From positions 1,158,001 through 1,222,000 of the forward strand of contig JAYXKI010000014.1 of assembly GCA_037892935.1 (NCBI GenBank): a stretch of DNA of 64,000 nt, given 5' to 3'. Position 1 is the first letter of the stretch, and each line of letters opens with the position of its first letter. Both the position numbers and the translations under genes were made by a program. The notes under the pieces were generated by a model. It was not told the origin of the DNA, made no database searches, and worked only from the letters and a program-made list of their open reading frames with translations. Origin of the DNA: Phlebopus portentosus (lineage: Eukaryota; Basidiomycota; Agaricomycetes; Boletales; Boletinellaceae). Shown piece after piece: positions 33,845-45,961 of the stretch.

Positions 33845-34657
33845 TCATGTTCTCTTTTGAGCACCCTTTTCCGCCTCAGCCGCTTTATTCTTCACCTCCC
33901 TCGCAGCCTTAGCAGCCTCAGCAGCAGCAGTCTCCTTTACATCTTCTCCCTTCGACTTTCCCCATCCGAACCAGTTCCACCAGGAGTTCTGTACCTGCTG
34001 AGCCTTGTCCTCAGTATAATGCTTTGCGTCATGCGCGGCCTTCTCAGTCACTTCTTTGGTGCTCTGTAGGGATGCAGCGGCGGAGTCTCTGTATGATGCT
34101 ACGCGTGCTTGCGCGTCGGCTGCCATGTTATTGGCTTTGTTCGTCGTGTCATTATATGTTGATTGTATGCCCGACTGAGCAGAGTCAACTTTCGCGCGTC
34201 CCTCACCCTAAGCAATCAAACAAAATGAAATGAAGGAACACAATTTATCAACCTGAATGAAATCCCAGGATTCGCAGAAGATATAAGGTGGACAAACCTT
34301 TGCCTGATCGAACTTTTGCCGCCCGTCATCGATCTTCTGCTGTGCCTGCACGTGCGCAGCGTGGTCCAACTCGCGTGCTTTCAGCTTCACGTCTTTAGAT
34401 TCTTCCGCCTTTTGGCCTGCATCCCGGCGAACATAAAAGTAGCCTCCAACGCCAATGGTAGCAACGAGGGCTCCTATTATGAAGGGCATTCCGGCTCCTT
34501 TACCCTCTGCCTCTGCAAGTGGCGGGGGCCCTTGAGGCGGCGGAGCAGGGTTCTTTACGGGATCACTAGCATATCTGCGTGCCGTGACTGCGGTGGTGCG
34601 TGGACGTGCTGCAGTGCGTACATTGCGAGCTGCGTTGCGTGAGATGAATGTGTTCAT
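33845..34657 (-). CDS. Mitochondrial single-pass protein with LEA-like helical tail
   Basis: The N-terminus MNTFISRNAARNVRTAARPR is rich in Arg and Ala without acids, a classical mitochondrial presequence (through RRYASDP). After a Pro-rich linker comes one helix (MPFIIGALVATIGVGGYFYV), then a long hydrophilic amphipathic stretch rich in Ala, Lys and Glu (AADAQARVASYRDSAAASL, KAAHDAKHYTEDKAQQVQ), an aromatic patch NSWWNWFGWG, and an Ala/Lys tail ending KGAQKRT. One intron splits the helical part (FDQAK|GEGRAKVDS). The tail resembles late-embryogenesis-abundant or apolipoprotein-like repeats. I do not know its function; an inner-membrane organising or stress role is possible but unproven. Confidence 0.75.
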
Positions 34658-37050
34658 GGTGAAGTTGTTTTACGTTGTGCGGAAGAGGACTGAAGTAAAG
34701 AAATGTGAATCATATATTGAGTTCATGTCGGGTGTGGTGGTGTGGTGTGCGAGTCTGGTGACATCATGGTTATCTGCCTCTTTCGTCACCTCATGATCGA
34801 CGCGTCCCACCAAGGCCAAGGCATACAAATCGGGCGAGTAAAAAAACTCTCATTATTGTACTCTCAAGATGAATACTCCAATATTAATCAGAATCGAATA
34901 CACAGATGATCGAATGCGTCCCCCTCGGAGAAAGTAAGTACGAAAAAGTGTGTATATCGTTGAGTTTCCCTTTCGAATGCCGCGAACCTTGGCAGATCAA
35001 AACTTATCACCCAGTATGTATGTACGTGTAATTTCTGGCACGCTGTATCTGTTCCTCCGCCGTTCGGATGGATCATAATTGAAATCGATGCGGCGATAGC
35101 TCCAAGAAGTATTGGTGGCGAGGATCCCACTTTGACAAACGACAAACAGACCAGATCTTTGTGCGAACAGCGTCCTTCGACCCGGATCTGCAAAAACAAA
35201 CGCCCGACTGTCACTAGACGGTTCACAAACGCTCGCATTCTGGAAAGGAATGCTTCTGAAATGACTACGTAGTAGGCTAAGTACTGAACGAAGGCGTCAG
35301 GTGTGGACAGGCTTCGGGTCTTACTGAGCGAAAGAAGCTTCCTTCAGCCAACTTGTACCGAATTATGCCTGTAGAAGCAACCATCTTCTTGCTTCTTGCA
35401 GCGCACGTCTGAATGTGTTGATACGCACGTCAGGCTTCCGCCAACTCCGAATGGTAGAGCTCATGCGATAGAGCGTTAGAACGGGTCTCATGCACCGGCA
35501 GCTTCCACGAAGAACCCAGCTACTAATACGCGTTTTGAATGAGGAAGAACGCAAACTATGACCGCATACAATAGAGGGGCTGGCAAGTAGGCGGAGTTCT
35601 GAAAGAAAGGTCTTTTACAATCAATCAATGAATTGATCCTATCAGGCACCTTCGGTTTGTGGGTCCATCGTGCGAATCTGGGCATGAACGATGTGATCGG
35701 GATTAGGAAAGCGGGGACATCCGATTTGAGATACTAAACTAACGTTGAAGGCAACGGCGTTGTGGGCAAGGAAACACATATCGACACGGAAGGGCATGCG
35801 TGCGACAGAGACAAGTACGATAATGGGACAAGTGACGTCGCGCCATGGGGAGATGAGATGTGCGAACGAACGAACGAACTTGCACTGAGTTTGTGCACAT
35901 GTGCTTCTAGTCCGGTATCAAATTCATTCAGTCTACTACGCAAGCTTCTAATCATGCCTAATTGCGTGAGTGATGATGATGGAGTTCCCGGAAGGTATTA
36001 CGCCTGCAATGGAAAATACGTCCTCTATGTCCGACTCCGATCGGATGCACCGGGGGGTCACCATCATCCAATTGTCCAGGAAGCCTTCTTTTCTTTTTCA
36101 GATGGTCAGAGATAAGTGAGTGCTCAAGACGACGCCACCACATCATCGGCACCTTCTCTCTTTGTGTTTACTCACAGTGTCGCGGGAGGTGGAGACTCAT
36201 TACCGAGTGTGGATAAGCACACTTGTGGAGGCGATTTGCTTACTTATCACGGAAGGATCAATACTGACACAGGCACGGCGCCTCGCAGCTTCTTTGGGCT
36301 GACCTGTTGTTGCTTTGCGGCGTGGGCCGTCGTGCGGGGCATCCGGAAATGGGAAGAAGCCTTCGCCTACATGAGCGCTGAGCCGGGACCTTTACTTTAC
36401 GGGTGGGTGGGAAGTTCTACCTCATGGCGGATTGCGTTTCGAGTCGCGGCGGGTGGACCATTCGGGATTTTGGAGAGACATGGCCAAGAGAAGTGAAGAG
36501 ATAACGTGAAGAAGGTGGTCAGATGGGTGGACATGGACTGAGCGTTCAGGCAGAGGGATACACCGGAAATAGAATTTGACGGGAGGGAGTGTGACGTGTT
36601 ATAGAATAGAAGCTTCTGTTGGGGCTATTGAGTTCAACCCGGGATCAACGCACGCCCTTATTGGCTCATCATCCGTTTAACACCGCTTCCACATTCCTCG
36701 CTATGGCAATGAGCATGTTACAGTAAGTGTCGCCGCCGACAGAGAACTATACATAGAGTAAGCTACAGATACAGATGTAGAAGTCAGGAAGGGCGCCTGC
36801 CCCAGGGAAAGAGAGAGAAATGCAAATGACGAAAATGAAAAGAATGCACGGCACGGCATCAAACGAGTTGATAATGGTCATTCCAAATCGGATACACTCG
36901 GCAGGTCACAGTACTACTTCTTCACTTCCGAACCGAGCGAACCACCGGCCCATTCAGTCTCACCTCGTTATCCCCCTTCCCAAGTATCTTCTTCCATCTC
37001 CCTCTCAACGCCTCGCTCTCCCCCCTCTCATCTCTTCCTTTCCTCTCGTC
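34658..37050. other. Long intergenic region, no confident gene
   Basis: 2.4 kb between two divergent genes. It contains open frames of 60-126 codons (for example 36116-36496 plus) that lack an ATG start or family motifs. The last 200 bp before 37051 are pyrimidine-rich, typical of a fungal 5' leader. Could hide long 5' UTR exons or a non-coding RNA. Confidence 0.4.
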
Positions 37051-39894
37051 ATGAGCCACAGACAGAACACCCGTCCTCCACAGGACAGAGATTATTCCAT
37101 GCCTCCTCCTCCTTCCGTGGCCTGGCAGCCGTCGCCCTCAGTCAACGGTGGAGAGCGTCCAGTTTTGACGCACCAGCAGCTCACCGACAAGTATAGCAAT
37201 CTTAAAAGACGATACTTCCAACTTGACGATGTACGCGTTTGGGCGTCTTTTCCTTATCAGGACTGCTTTCATATGAAGCTGACATGTGTTTCCGCCGATA
37301 CCTCGTTGTGGGTTACATAGGGACTCAAAGAGACGCAAGTAGAACTGCAGAAATCAATGGAACGGAATACAAAACTTCGGAGCGAGCGAAAGTGGGTCCA
37401 TGTTTCTTTTTTTTTCGTGTTATAAAAATATCTCCGCAAATCACTATAGAATTTGGTCTCATTAATTTGTATTTTACTTTTCACTAGCATTTACTCGATA
37501 GAATCATTGAGCTGGAGGAACGTAACAAGCTCTTAGAGCGGCACCTCGAACAGTTTGATCCTGCTTTCGTTGCTGCGCACAAGGAGGCGCCCGCAACTTC
37601 CACCGGTGCCTTCCCTCGGGCCCTTGTGACGGAACGCGCGCGAGCCGCGTTCGTTGCTAACCTCCAACAAGCGATGGCCGAAGTGGAAAACGAAGACCCT
37701 TCGGTAGATCCGGTCTTACTCTCCCGGCGTGTTGGGCCTGGTGCCCGAAAACGCGAAGCTGAAGAAATGGAGCGTCGTCAGGAGTTAGAGGCCCGAGAGC
37801 TCAAAAGACAGAAAAGAACCCGACCAGTACCGGGTGCAGGGCCATCTCCCGGCAGCACGCCAGCACCGATCGTTACAAGGAATGGGAATGGACTGACCGC
37901 GACTGGTAAATAGCCTCTTTCCATCTTTTCTAATTTCCACTTCTCCCTAATTCCTCCCACTCTTTCCTTTCTGATTCTCTTGTTATTTCCTGGTCGTTCT
38001 CCGTGATGTTCCGTGTACTCACATATCAAATGTTGATTGTTTTCATGATTCCGCTCTATTGGCATTTGGGGTAAATGTCCCCGCTTGGATACTGGAATTC
38101 AATTCTTAGATGCAGCACAATTGCAACCTGTACAATTCCAATGGCGAGCGTCCGGATCCGGAACACCGTCGATATCTGTCGAACGCAATAAACCGATACC
38201 CGTACATGAGCAGCCAGAATCTCCTCACGAGTCTTCACGAGCTGTCTCGGGACCATCAAACGGTCCTCCATCTCTACCGAGAGAACAAAGAGAGCCCTTG
38301 ACACGCGAAGATTCTATGTCGCGTCCGGACTCGGACTCCTCGATCTCACCTGCTCCGTACTATCAAGCGGAAACGCGTTTCATTCATTCGGACATAAGGG
38401 AAACAAGCGCACAGACAATTCGTTCCCGGGAACGCTCGCCGACCGAGTCCGTTAGCGTACAGGTGCCTTTGTCACCGCGATTGCATTCCGCACCGCGACA
38501 ACCAATGGCGCCTCCACCTGTTCCAGCTTTTTCTTTGCCGCCACCTCCGCCGGCATCTACAACTCAGCGAATCACCATGAATTCGGCGCCTCGTCCATCC
38601 GACCTGCAGCGTCTGACAAAGCCGAAGCGCCTCAAGGCGCACACGGTGACATCAAAAAGCCATAGCATCCCGACAGTTCCGCGTGACCGCACGACGGGCC
38701 GCCCACTTCTCCCGCTCAACGTTGGTATCATGACGGTCCTGTCTCTCGGTGAGGTGTGCATGCGAGAGCACTTCCACACTGAAAGATATATCTTCCCTAT
38801 TGGATATGAAGTGACCAGGTGCGTATATGCATTCTCCGCGAAGGTTTAATGTTGGTGATAACTGACTGATCGACGTTGATCGGCACCGTACAACCGTGTG
38901 ACTGCGACTGTGACTGTGACTGCGAACAGACGATACCTATCGACGCAGGATCCAAACGCGGAGGTCGTCTACCACTGCACGATCCTCGATGGTGGCGACG
39001 GTCCCAAGTTCCAGATCATTGCGGCGGACATGCCTGACAAGCCGATCATCGCGGGCACTGCAACGGGCGCATGGTCTGGAATTGTGCGCGCTGCCAACCT
39101 GATCCGGAAGCGTCAACATTCTAACAGTGTATCCGGCCCGGATTACTTTGGTCTGGGTCAAAACACGATTAAACATCTTATTCAGGAGCTCCCTGGTGCG
39201 GACCGTTTAAAGAACTATGTCTGGCAAAACTTCGTTGAGGGCGGGTGAGCAAAAGTAATGGTTCCTGTAGGTTTTGATTGTTAATTTCATTATTAGACCT
39301 TTGGGTGGTCGACACGCTGCAGTGATCCCCGCACTTCCGGAGGAGTATGAAACCTCGATGGCTGTAGGCGGTTATCACAACAGGGAGCGTGAGCGAGCCG
39401 CGCATCCAGGGAGTGCTGGTCCAGGTCTGGGTCTTTCCGTCATGCCCGAACCCATTCAACCACGTCACGCAGATAACTTTGTGGAAGGTGGACGTGAACC
39501 TTCCAGACAGGAGCGTGGGCGAGTTTACGAACAAAGACATCACGACCGCCGGGGTAGGAGCGCATCATCTAGCTCTACATCGACAGTTTCTACTCGTCGT
39601 GCACCATCCACTCAGCGCCAAGATGCATACGCGGCTTCCCCTCCGCCTTCATCTGCAACGTCTACACAGACTTCCATGTCTGTTCAGTCCCAGTCTTCGC
39701 ACTCGCATGCGCATGCGCATTCGGACTCTCGTCAAACTCGTTCCCAGTCGCATGTGCGGAGTCCGAATGTACCCCCAAAGTTAGCGAGCATTATGAATGT
39801 GTATGTGCCACCGAACGGGCTTACGCGTTCTCGTGCTAGTGGTCCAGGCGCTCGGTCCTCGTATAGTCCCGAGAATGCCGTGGTCCAGGCCTAA
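37051..39894 (+). CDS. FYR-domain (FYRN/FYRC) nuclear protein
   Basis: FYRN and FYRC are paired chromatin-protein modules, found in TBRG1, trithorax/MLL and some demethylases. Starts MSHRQNTRPPQDRDY (ATG 37051). A coiled-coil region (LDRIIELEERNKLLERHLEQ) is followed by a basic segment (REAEEMERRQELEARELKR), a Pro/Ser-rich linker, FYRN (RPLLPLNVGIMTVLSLGEV ... RYIFPIGYEVTRRY) and FYRC (VVYHCTILDGGDGPKFQII ... SGPDYFGLGQNTIKHLIQEL), then a disordered Ser/His-rich tail (SHSHAHAHSDSRQ) to the stop at 39892. Introns after LDD, at TATG|DAAQ, at EVTR|RY and at EGG|PLGG join in frame. The layout (short coiled coil plus a single FYR module) is closest to TBRG1-like proteins, which act in transcription; the exact role is inferred. 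Confidence 0.85.
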
Positions 39895-41742
39895 CTGCTA
39901 ACTGCATAGATATCCGCGTGTCAATGGAGTGACCTTGCTTCCGCTTTTCAGTTTTTCGATTATCGCTTCTTTGTATTCTTGTCTTGCCTTCGCCTTCTTC
40001 ATTGCCGATCGTTCTAGTTGCTTTTCGTTCTACTTTTCAAGCGCTCGTCGCCTTCGATTTCTCCATTGTATGATTATCTTACTTATGGTGGCTTTGATCA
40101 TTTTACTTTTTGCTTCTGATGAAAAAGTCGCTGGTGATAGGATTTCGCCTTGCTTCACGTCATCTTCTCGTCTTGCTACAGAGAGTTCCAAGCATTTGAT
40201 GCATTTACATTGCCAACATCTTCGTTCTTTGTACTTTTTAATTTTTTTTTTTGATTCCAGCTATCTCGTGATCTCAGCTCCATTTGCCCTTATCTTTTGG
40301 CCTCACTCGTGTTGCGTATGAAACTGAATTTACAGCTATGGGATATGTATAGCTACACGGGTCGAATCCATGGTCCCGATATAGCCGATCTTACCCTGTG
40401 AGAGGCCGAGTGAGGTATTACAGGTGCCTTCAACTTCGAGATACACGGTACTCTTCTTTCATCTTGTTCGCTTTAGGTTCGCGGGACCCTGTAATGGTTT
40501 TTGCATGCCTCGACTTTCGCCAGTCCAGAGCAAGCCGTCGTGCTCGTTCATCTCTGAATCTGGCGAAGGGTGGATCTCTCTCTCTCCTCTTATGGATGTC
40601 CTTCTAGACTCGACTCGGCTCCGCCCAAGTCCGCGGGCCTTCGTCCTTGCGGCCTGTGGGAGGGATGCGCGGGAAGGGAAAGACAGAAGAGACGTCTGTG
40701 CGTGGAAATAGAAGAGGAGGCTAAATGGATAGAGGACTGCGAATGCTACATTGCAGTGTACCGCCCCACAGTGGGACTTCCGCCGTGCGAGAACCGTGCT
40801 GGAATGGGAGTAGTATATGGGGCTGACATTTATCGATTATTCGTTTTTCCCACCGCAGCAGGGCTTGCTAGTATGATAATTCTGTTACAGTTTGATGAGC
40901 AACTCGACTCCGGTCTTTACTCCGGCTTTTCCCCGTTTTCAGCACTTCACTTCGCACCGCTGTGTTCCTAATTTTCACCGGCAATTTGATATGTTTCTCA
41001 AGTTCAGTCTTCTGCTATTGATTCAATGCCAAGGGAAGCAGATGGCCGCCGACAGGATTTGGAGCGGTTGCCTCACGATCATGGGAGGGCGCATGTGGCC
41101 AGCCTGATTCCTACCGACCGATTTCCCTTGTGTCTCCAAGCGACTCAAAAATAGCGCACAGAGCAAAAAGTGCTTTCGTGATACTTTGTTCGTCTGCTGC
41201 AAGACTGCGAACGGTATGTCGTTTGAGCCTGGAAGAGGAGCTCTTGTTCTGTTGTTACGTTGTGGCATGCATACACGGTATATAAGTTACGGATATCGCG
41301 GGAGAAGGAATGAATAGAAGCCCCAAGAATAGAATATTCAGATAGAAGAAAAGAAGGGGACCTCGAGGGCCAAATTTGGACGCGAATCATGGACAATTTA
41401 GAGTTTGATTGCCTGATGTGGAAACGACAATCACTGCACCAATTCAGTCTCCTCGCCATTTTTGTTCGCATAACAAATCTGATCTCAGCCCCCTGGTCTC
41501 TCATATTGACTTCCATCATCTCCTCTCTATTTCCTTCTCGTCTCACAGTCCTTCTTTTCCACTGCAGTGTACGGAATCGCTCGTTCTTTTTTGCATATGC
41601 TGTTCACTCTCTTTTGATCTCGACTTTCGTTTTTTGTCTACAATATCTTGGCGCATCGCATACCTCGTTTCACGAGGAGAGAGCAACGTAGAGACGACCC
41701 GTTTCTCAGGTGGAGGAGGGACAAGAAAATCGAACACAGGAA
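39895..41742. other. Long intergenic region, no confident gene
   Basis: 1.8 kb of pyrimidine-rich sequence. Open frames here are repetitive or hydrophobic by composition and lack motifs. The SH3 mucin-like gene downstream seems to lack a signal peptide, so its first exon probably lies in this region (about 41400-41700). Confidence 0.4.
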
Positions 41743-43827
41743 ATGGCGCATGCAACGCGCCTTCACAAAAATTCATTCGGAAATGCGCTCGAAAAGCGTA
41801 TGCCGTATCCAACACCAGATCCTGTACCAGATCCAGGTCTAGTTGGCGATATACTTGATGGTGTAGGCGACGTTGTCAACAATGCGGTGAGCGGTGTGGT
41901 TGGGCTTGTAACGACTGTACTTGGTGATGTCAATAAGCTGGTGGCCCCGGCAGGGACGTCGGCGACTACCGCGGCTTCAGGTACTTCAGCCCCCTCAGCC
42001 TCCTCAACTCCACAGGCGACGACCGCGTCTCCAAATGCGACCTCGACCCCAACAAGCGGGGGAGGCAATTCGGGATCAGACGGCGGATCCAGTGGATCGA
42101 ACGGAAATAGTGGAGGTTCCAATGGATCGAACGGAAATAGCGGAGGTTCCAATGGATCGAACTCGAACGGCAACACACCGTCAAATGGTAATGGTTCTAC
42201 CAACGGGAGTACCAGCAACAACGGATCATCTTCCAACTCGGACTCCGGTTCGTCCGATAGTGACAGCCCGTCAAGCAATCCGTCGAGCAGCGTTTCAAAT
42301 GCATCTGGTATATCGTCGGCTTCCGGCGATACGAATGTTTTGGAATCTACTGCGATACCAGGACCGACGCTTTCGTCTTCGGCTTCGGCTTCCGTTTCTC
42401 GCTCTGATGTTGTGAACCTTGCTCAAAGCAGCGCGAGTCTGTCTGGGACTGCAGCTACTGCTGCTCCTGTCATTAATGCAGTCGGATCTGTCGAAAGCGA
42501 GGATGGATTCGAGAGCACATTGCTTTCTGGTGCCAGTGGTACTGCGACTACTGGAAACACTTTACACACCTCGTCGCCTACAGGTTCTTCTGGTTCTGGT
42601 TCCGGTTCCGGTAGTAATGGAAATAACGGAAACAGCGCAGCGTCATCAAAGCACGGCCTCTCTCCCGGTATTATTGCTGCCATAGCCGTCATCTCTTCTT
42701 TGGCCTTCCTTGTTCTGATCGTTTTCGTCACGCGAAGGTGGTACAGGAAGCGACGCGAACGTCGGTTTGAGAACTGGGTGTCGCGACCAGGCGCATTTGC
42801 GTTCTTCGGAGCTGCCTCTGTGAACATAAACGATGAGAAGTCAGAAGGAGCTGCGTTGGGATCTGGAACTCGAAGTGCACGCAGCAGCTTTGGCACAACC
42901 ATCGACCGTGGACTGCGACCATTCACGCCAGATCCTTTTGGTCAGTCGGCGTCAAACTTTTCAGACTCCTATTCGGCGACGCATACGTCAATGACTTTCC
43001 TCGCCCCTTCTCCTGTTCCTGCGCCTTTAGTCACAACACCCCCTGTGCAACGTCCAGAGAGTGCCGTTATTCGACAATCGCTCATTAGCTTGGCAAGTTC
43101 GAGCTCGAGCTCCTATGAATCAGGAGGAGGCAGTGGACCGAACAATACCAGCACGGAAGCTGTCGCGGCTGATAGAGACGGTAGCGCTGACGATCATGCT
43201 CAGTATCTTATCGTGGCAGCATCGCAAAGCCAGAATTCCCCAAACGCGCCTCAACCCAGCCCCATTTCAGTCCGGCCGTGGAGTCCAAGTGAGCGTTGGG
43301 CATTCCCAAAGCCACCAAGTAGTACGTCTACTCTGGGCAACATATTCTATCAGACGCCCGCGCCACCAGTCTCTCAACCCGTGGAATCTGATCGCATGCC
43401 CGCGTCTAATCTCCCGCCCTTGACCCCAGTAACGCCAGAAACAACTAACCCATTTGCAGACCCGTCACAAACTCCAGATGAAGTCACATCTGGGACATGC
43501 GAGAGTGCCATCACGGCCAAGACGAGTCTGTCGGGTACAGACGGAATCGTGGGTGCGATAGAACACATACGTCGTCCGTTCCTTCCTACTCTCGCGGATG
43601 AACTCCGTGTACAGCGTGGGGATGCCATCCGCGTCTTGCAAGTCTTTGACGATGGGTGGATTCAGGTCGAGAAGATTTCTGAGACCTCTGGAGCTGAGAC
43701 GACGACGTCTGCGAATGAGAGGGGACTAATCCCCGTGGACTGCCTCCGTGAGGCCGACGAACCATTACCCGATTTTCTGGCTTCCCGTCGTGTAAGTAGT
43801 TACTACGGCTATGGGGTTGCCATGTAA
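41743..43827 (+). CDS. Mucin-like single-pass membrane protein with cytosolic SH3 domain
   Basis: Predicted outside part: a Kex2-like LEKR site, then MPYPTPDPVPDPGLVGDIL and a long Ser/Gly/Asn/Thr-rich stretch (about 41950-42650) with a 30-bp tandem repeat. One transmembrane helix follows (GIIAAIAVISSLAFLVLIVF, about 42667-42732), with a basic stop-transfer RRWYRKRRERR. The cytosolic tail is Ser/Pro-rich and ends in an SH3 domain (RPFLPTLADELRVQRGDAIR ... VFDDGWIQV ... RGLIPVDCL). This layout suggests a cell-surface sensor or cell-wall linked scaffold, as in Sho1/Msb2-type signalling, but it is not an orthologue I can name. The frame is open before the ATG at 41743; the missing signal peptide points to an upstream exon. 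Confidence 0.78.
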   Translation: MAHATRLHKNSFGNALEKRMPYPTPDPVPDPGLVGDILDGVGDVVNNAVSGVVGLVTTVLGDVNKLVAPAGTSATTAASGTSAPSASSTPQATTASPNATSTPTSGGGNSGSDGGSSGSNGNSGGSNGSNGNSGGSNGSNSNGNTPSNGNGSTNGSTSNNGSSSNSDSGSSDSDSPSSNPSSSVSNASGISSASGDTNVLESTAIPGPTLSSSASASVSRSDVVNLAQSSASLSGTAATAAPVINAVGSVESEDGFESTLLSGASGTATTGNTLHTSSPTGSSGSGSGSGSNGNNGNSAASSKHGLSPGIIAAIAVISSLAFLVLIVFVTRRWYRKRRERRFENWVSRPGAFAFFGAASVNINDEKSEGAALGSGTRSARSSFGTTIDRGLRPFTPDPFGQSASNFSDSYSATHTSMTFLAPSPVPAPLVTTPPVQRPESAVIRQSLISLASSSSSSYESGGGSGPNNTSTEAVAADRDGSADDHAQYLIVAASQSQNSPNAPQPSPISVRPWSPSERWAFPKPPSSTSTLGNIFYQTPAPPVSQPVESDRMPASNLPPLTPVTPETTNPFADPSQTPDEVTSGTCESAITAKTSLSGTDGIVGAIEHIRRPFLPTLADELRVQRGDAIRVLQVFDDGWIQVEKISETSGAETTTSANERGLIPVDCLREADEPLPDFLASRRVSSYYGYGVAM
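42091..42165 (+). repeat. 30-bp coding minisatellite
   Basis: Two and a half tandem copies of a 30-bp unit beginning A(A/G)TGGATCGAACGG, encoding SGSNGNSGGS-type decapeptides, inside the Ser/Gly-rich ectodomain of the SH3 membrane protein. In frame, so copy-number change alters length without a frameshift. Confidence 0.85.
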
Positions 43828-45961
43828 AGACAAAAGAAACAATCCAAACCATTGCGTTCTGCCACTGAGGTACGAGAATTGTTGTTTCTGGGGAGAGATA
43901 TACAGGGGCTAACTCGTGCATTGGATACCTGTTTCTGACAGACTAACTTACGCTATGACTATTGCGGCCTGGGTGTCGCGTCCACCCCAACGGACTTCCC
44001 TTCATAATTGTACCATTGCTGACTGTGGACAGACAAAAGATGCTGGAAAACTCACACTCCGCTCCGGTTTCGAGCTCCATACGGATAAGTAATAATATCA
44101 CCCTTGATCGAGTTTATTTTCGCGCCTGCTTCGTTCATTCTGCCGTTTTCTTCCACGAAGCTTTAGATAAACCGTGGACAGTTTACCAGTTCGGGAGAGA
44201 TTCCCGTTATTTTCCCCTTTGCTTGCGCACTTGCTCACTGCTTCTTCATACCGTGTTTTCCGCTTCGATTGAACTTTTTGTTGTTGCTTTCAGTTGTATA
44301 CCCTGAATCTCCCGACTGTCACATTCGCTGGCCTTGGAGCCTCGTACATACACATCCTGTTGTGCTGAAGCACCTAGTGTACCGCAATGTAATCGAGCCT
44401 TTCGTATTCTTGTCCTATCATGTCGTATCCCATGATCAATGACCATTCCGTTGCGTATCAAGCCTGTGCCTTGCTCCACATGTTTTGGATGCTCGCGACA
44501 AGAAAGGCAGGAGTGCTTTCATGAAGGGAGGAAGTTTTGGTGGATACAATTGAGTCGCTGGATCTTTCTTTGCTGATCCTTCTGCTTCATATATTGGAAG
44601 GAAGAAAGGGATATGCCGGTCGATCGAGGGTCCATGCCGCTAACTTTACAGAAACAAACCTGTGTAAGATACGCTCCATAAACAACGTGCTCACTTTCTG
44701 CGAACTGACCAGTGTCCTAAAGATGGCTTGACTTCGGTTCGCTCCGGCAAGCGGTAGCGTTCGCGAAGCAAAGGCTATTGAATTCTGTATATATCCTATG
44801 TGGCTTAACCTGTCAGGGCTATAATGACGTTTCATAACTTACGAGACTCGTTCACCAAGTAATCCGCGCCGCTCACTCATGTCAGATCCTCGGTGATACC
44901 CTTGTAGAGCCCCAGTTTCACCGAGTCGCTCCATAGCTGAGGATTTTACGAAGCATACCAAATAGAGTCGGCTTCCCGCAAATTTACAGACTTCCCCTTG
45001 CTGAAGAAGCCAAGGTGCGCTTCTTCAACACCCCCTCTCGCTTAGTGAGCCTGTTATTGATATCAGCCTTCATCTTCGTCCACAAGCTTCTTTCTCTATT
45101 CAAAAGTGTGCGACTCTGAAAGAGGGTATGCGCGTTCCGATGTGGATGGGCTTCTTACAATGAGAGCATGGGTCACTTGAGATCATTGAACTTTTGGAAT
45201 ACCATCATAACGGGTCCTGTCCCCCTTGATGGTACATATCGGGAGATCAGTGGTCGTTCTGACATGATTCTTACGTCCGAAGTTCATACGGAGGCACGAC
45301 AATTTGCAATTTGACATACCAGCTCCGTCGATTCTTCCTGAAAGTAAGGTTAAATGAAATTATCATTAGCGATGGCACATCCACCTATTGAAATATTCTA
45401 CCCCACTTTCACACTTTCCTGGCGGAGAAGTTGATTAATTTTCAGAATTTCATCTCCAATCAAAATGCTTTCTGGACCACAACCAGGAATTAAGTTCAAC
45501 CAAATGCCTTACCCTAAATCGCATACTGCTCCAACTAAGAATGTGCGTCAGACTACCAGACTGATACTTATGCGAGGTTCTCCGCGTAGCCACTATTCCT
45601 TGGTCAATTAGCTGTGGAGAGTATTGCGGCACATCTTGCTCAATGGCCTCTACACACCGGTAGTTAAGCGCCCTGTACTTGAGCGCCCTCAAGGCGTAGA
45701 AATTGACTTGAAATACCGTGATCGGAATCCGATATATTGTTTCGGGGATAAGCGTTGAGATCAACGTTCATGGTAGATTGTCCATTATAACCAAAAGTAG
45801 TGATTAATCGTAATAAGGCAGCACATAAAAGCAAGATGGGAGCCTTCCCTCCTTTCCCTCTTTTCTTCTTTTGATGTAGGGACGCCAATCCTATTTACCA
45901 AGAAGAGTCGCTGAGACGTAAAGTCGCGTAAGTGAGAGCAACTTACATGCCATAAACTTAC
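43828..45961. other. Long intergenic region, no confident gene
   Basis: About 2.1 kb with only short unconvincing frames on both strands. The right-hand end (about 45700-45900) may hold the last exon of the small minus-strand gene at 45962-46369; a Lys-rich reading there did not join cleanly. Confidence 0.35.

Noticed and set aside
36116..36496. 126-codon plus-strand frame in the gap before the FYR gene
   Set aside because: Starts with GTG, resembles no family, and lacks splice signals; probably chance in GC-richer sequence.
38890..38925. GTGACTGCGACTGTGACTGTG short tandem-like stretch
   Set aside because: Too short and irregular to call a repeat array; it lies in the pyrimidine/purine-mixed end of an intron of the FYR gene.
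41763..42278. 171-codon minus-strand frame rich in Pro, Leu, Glu
   Set aside because: Antisense shadow of the Ser/Gly-rich ectodomain repeats of the SH3 membrane protein.
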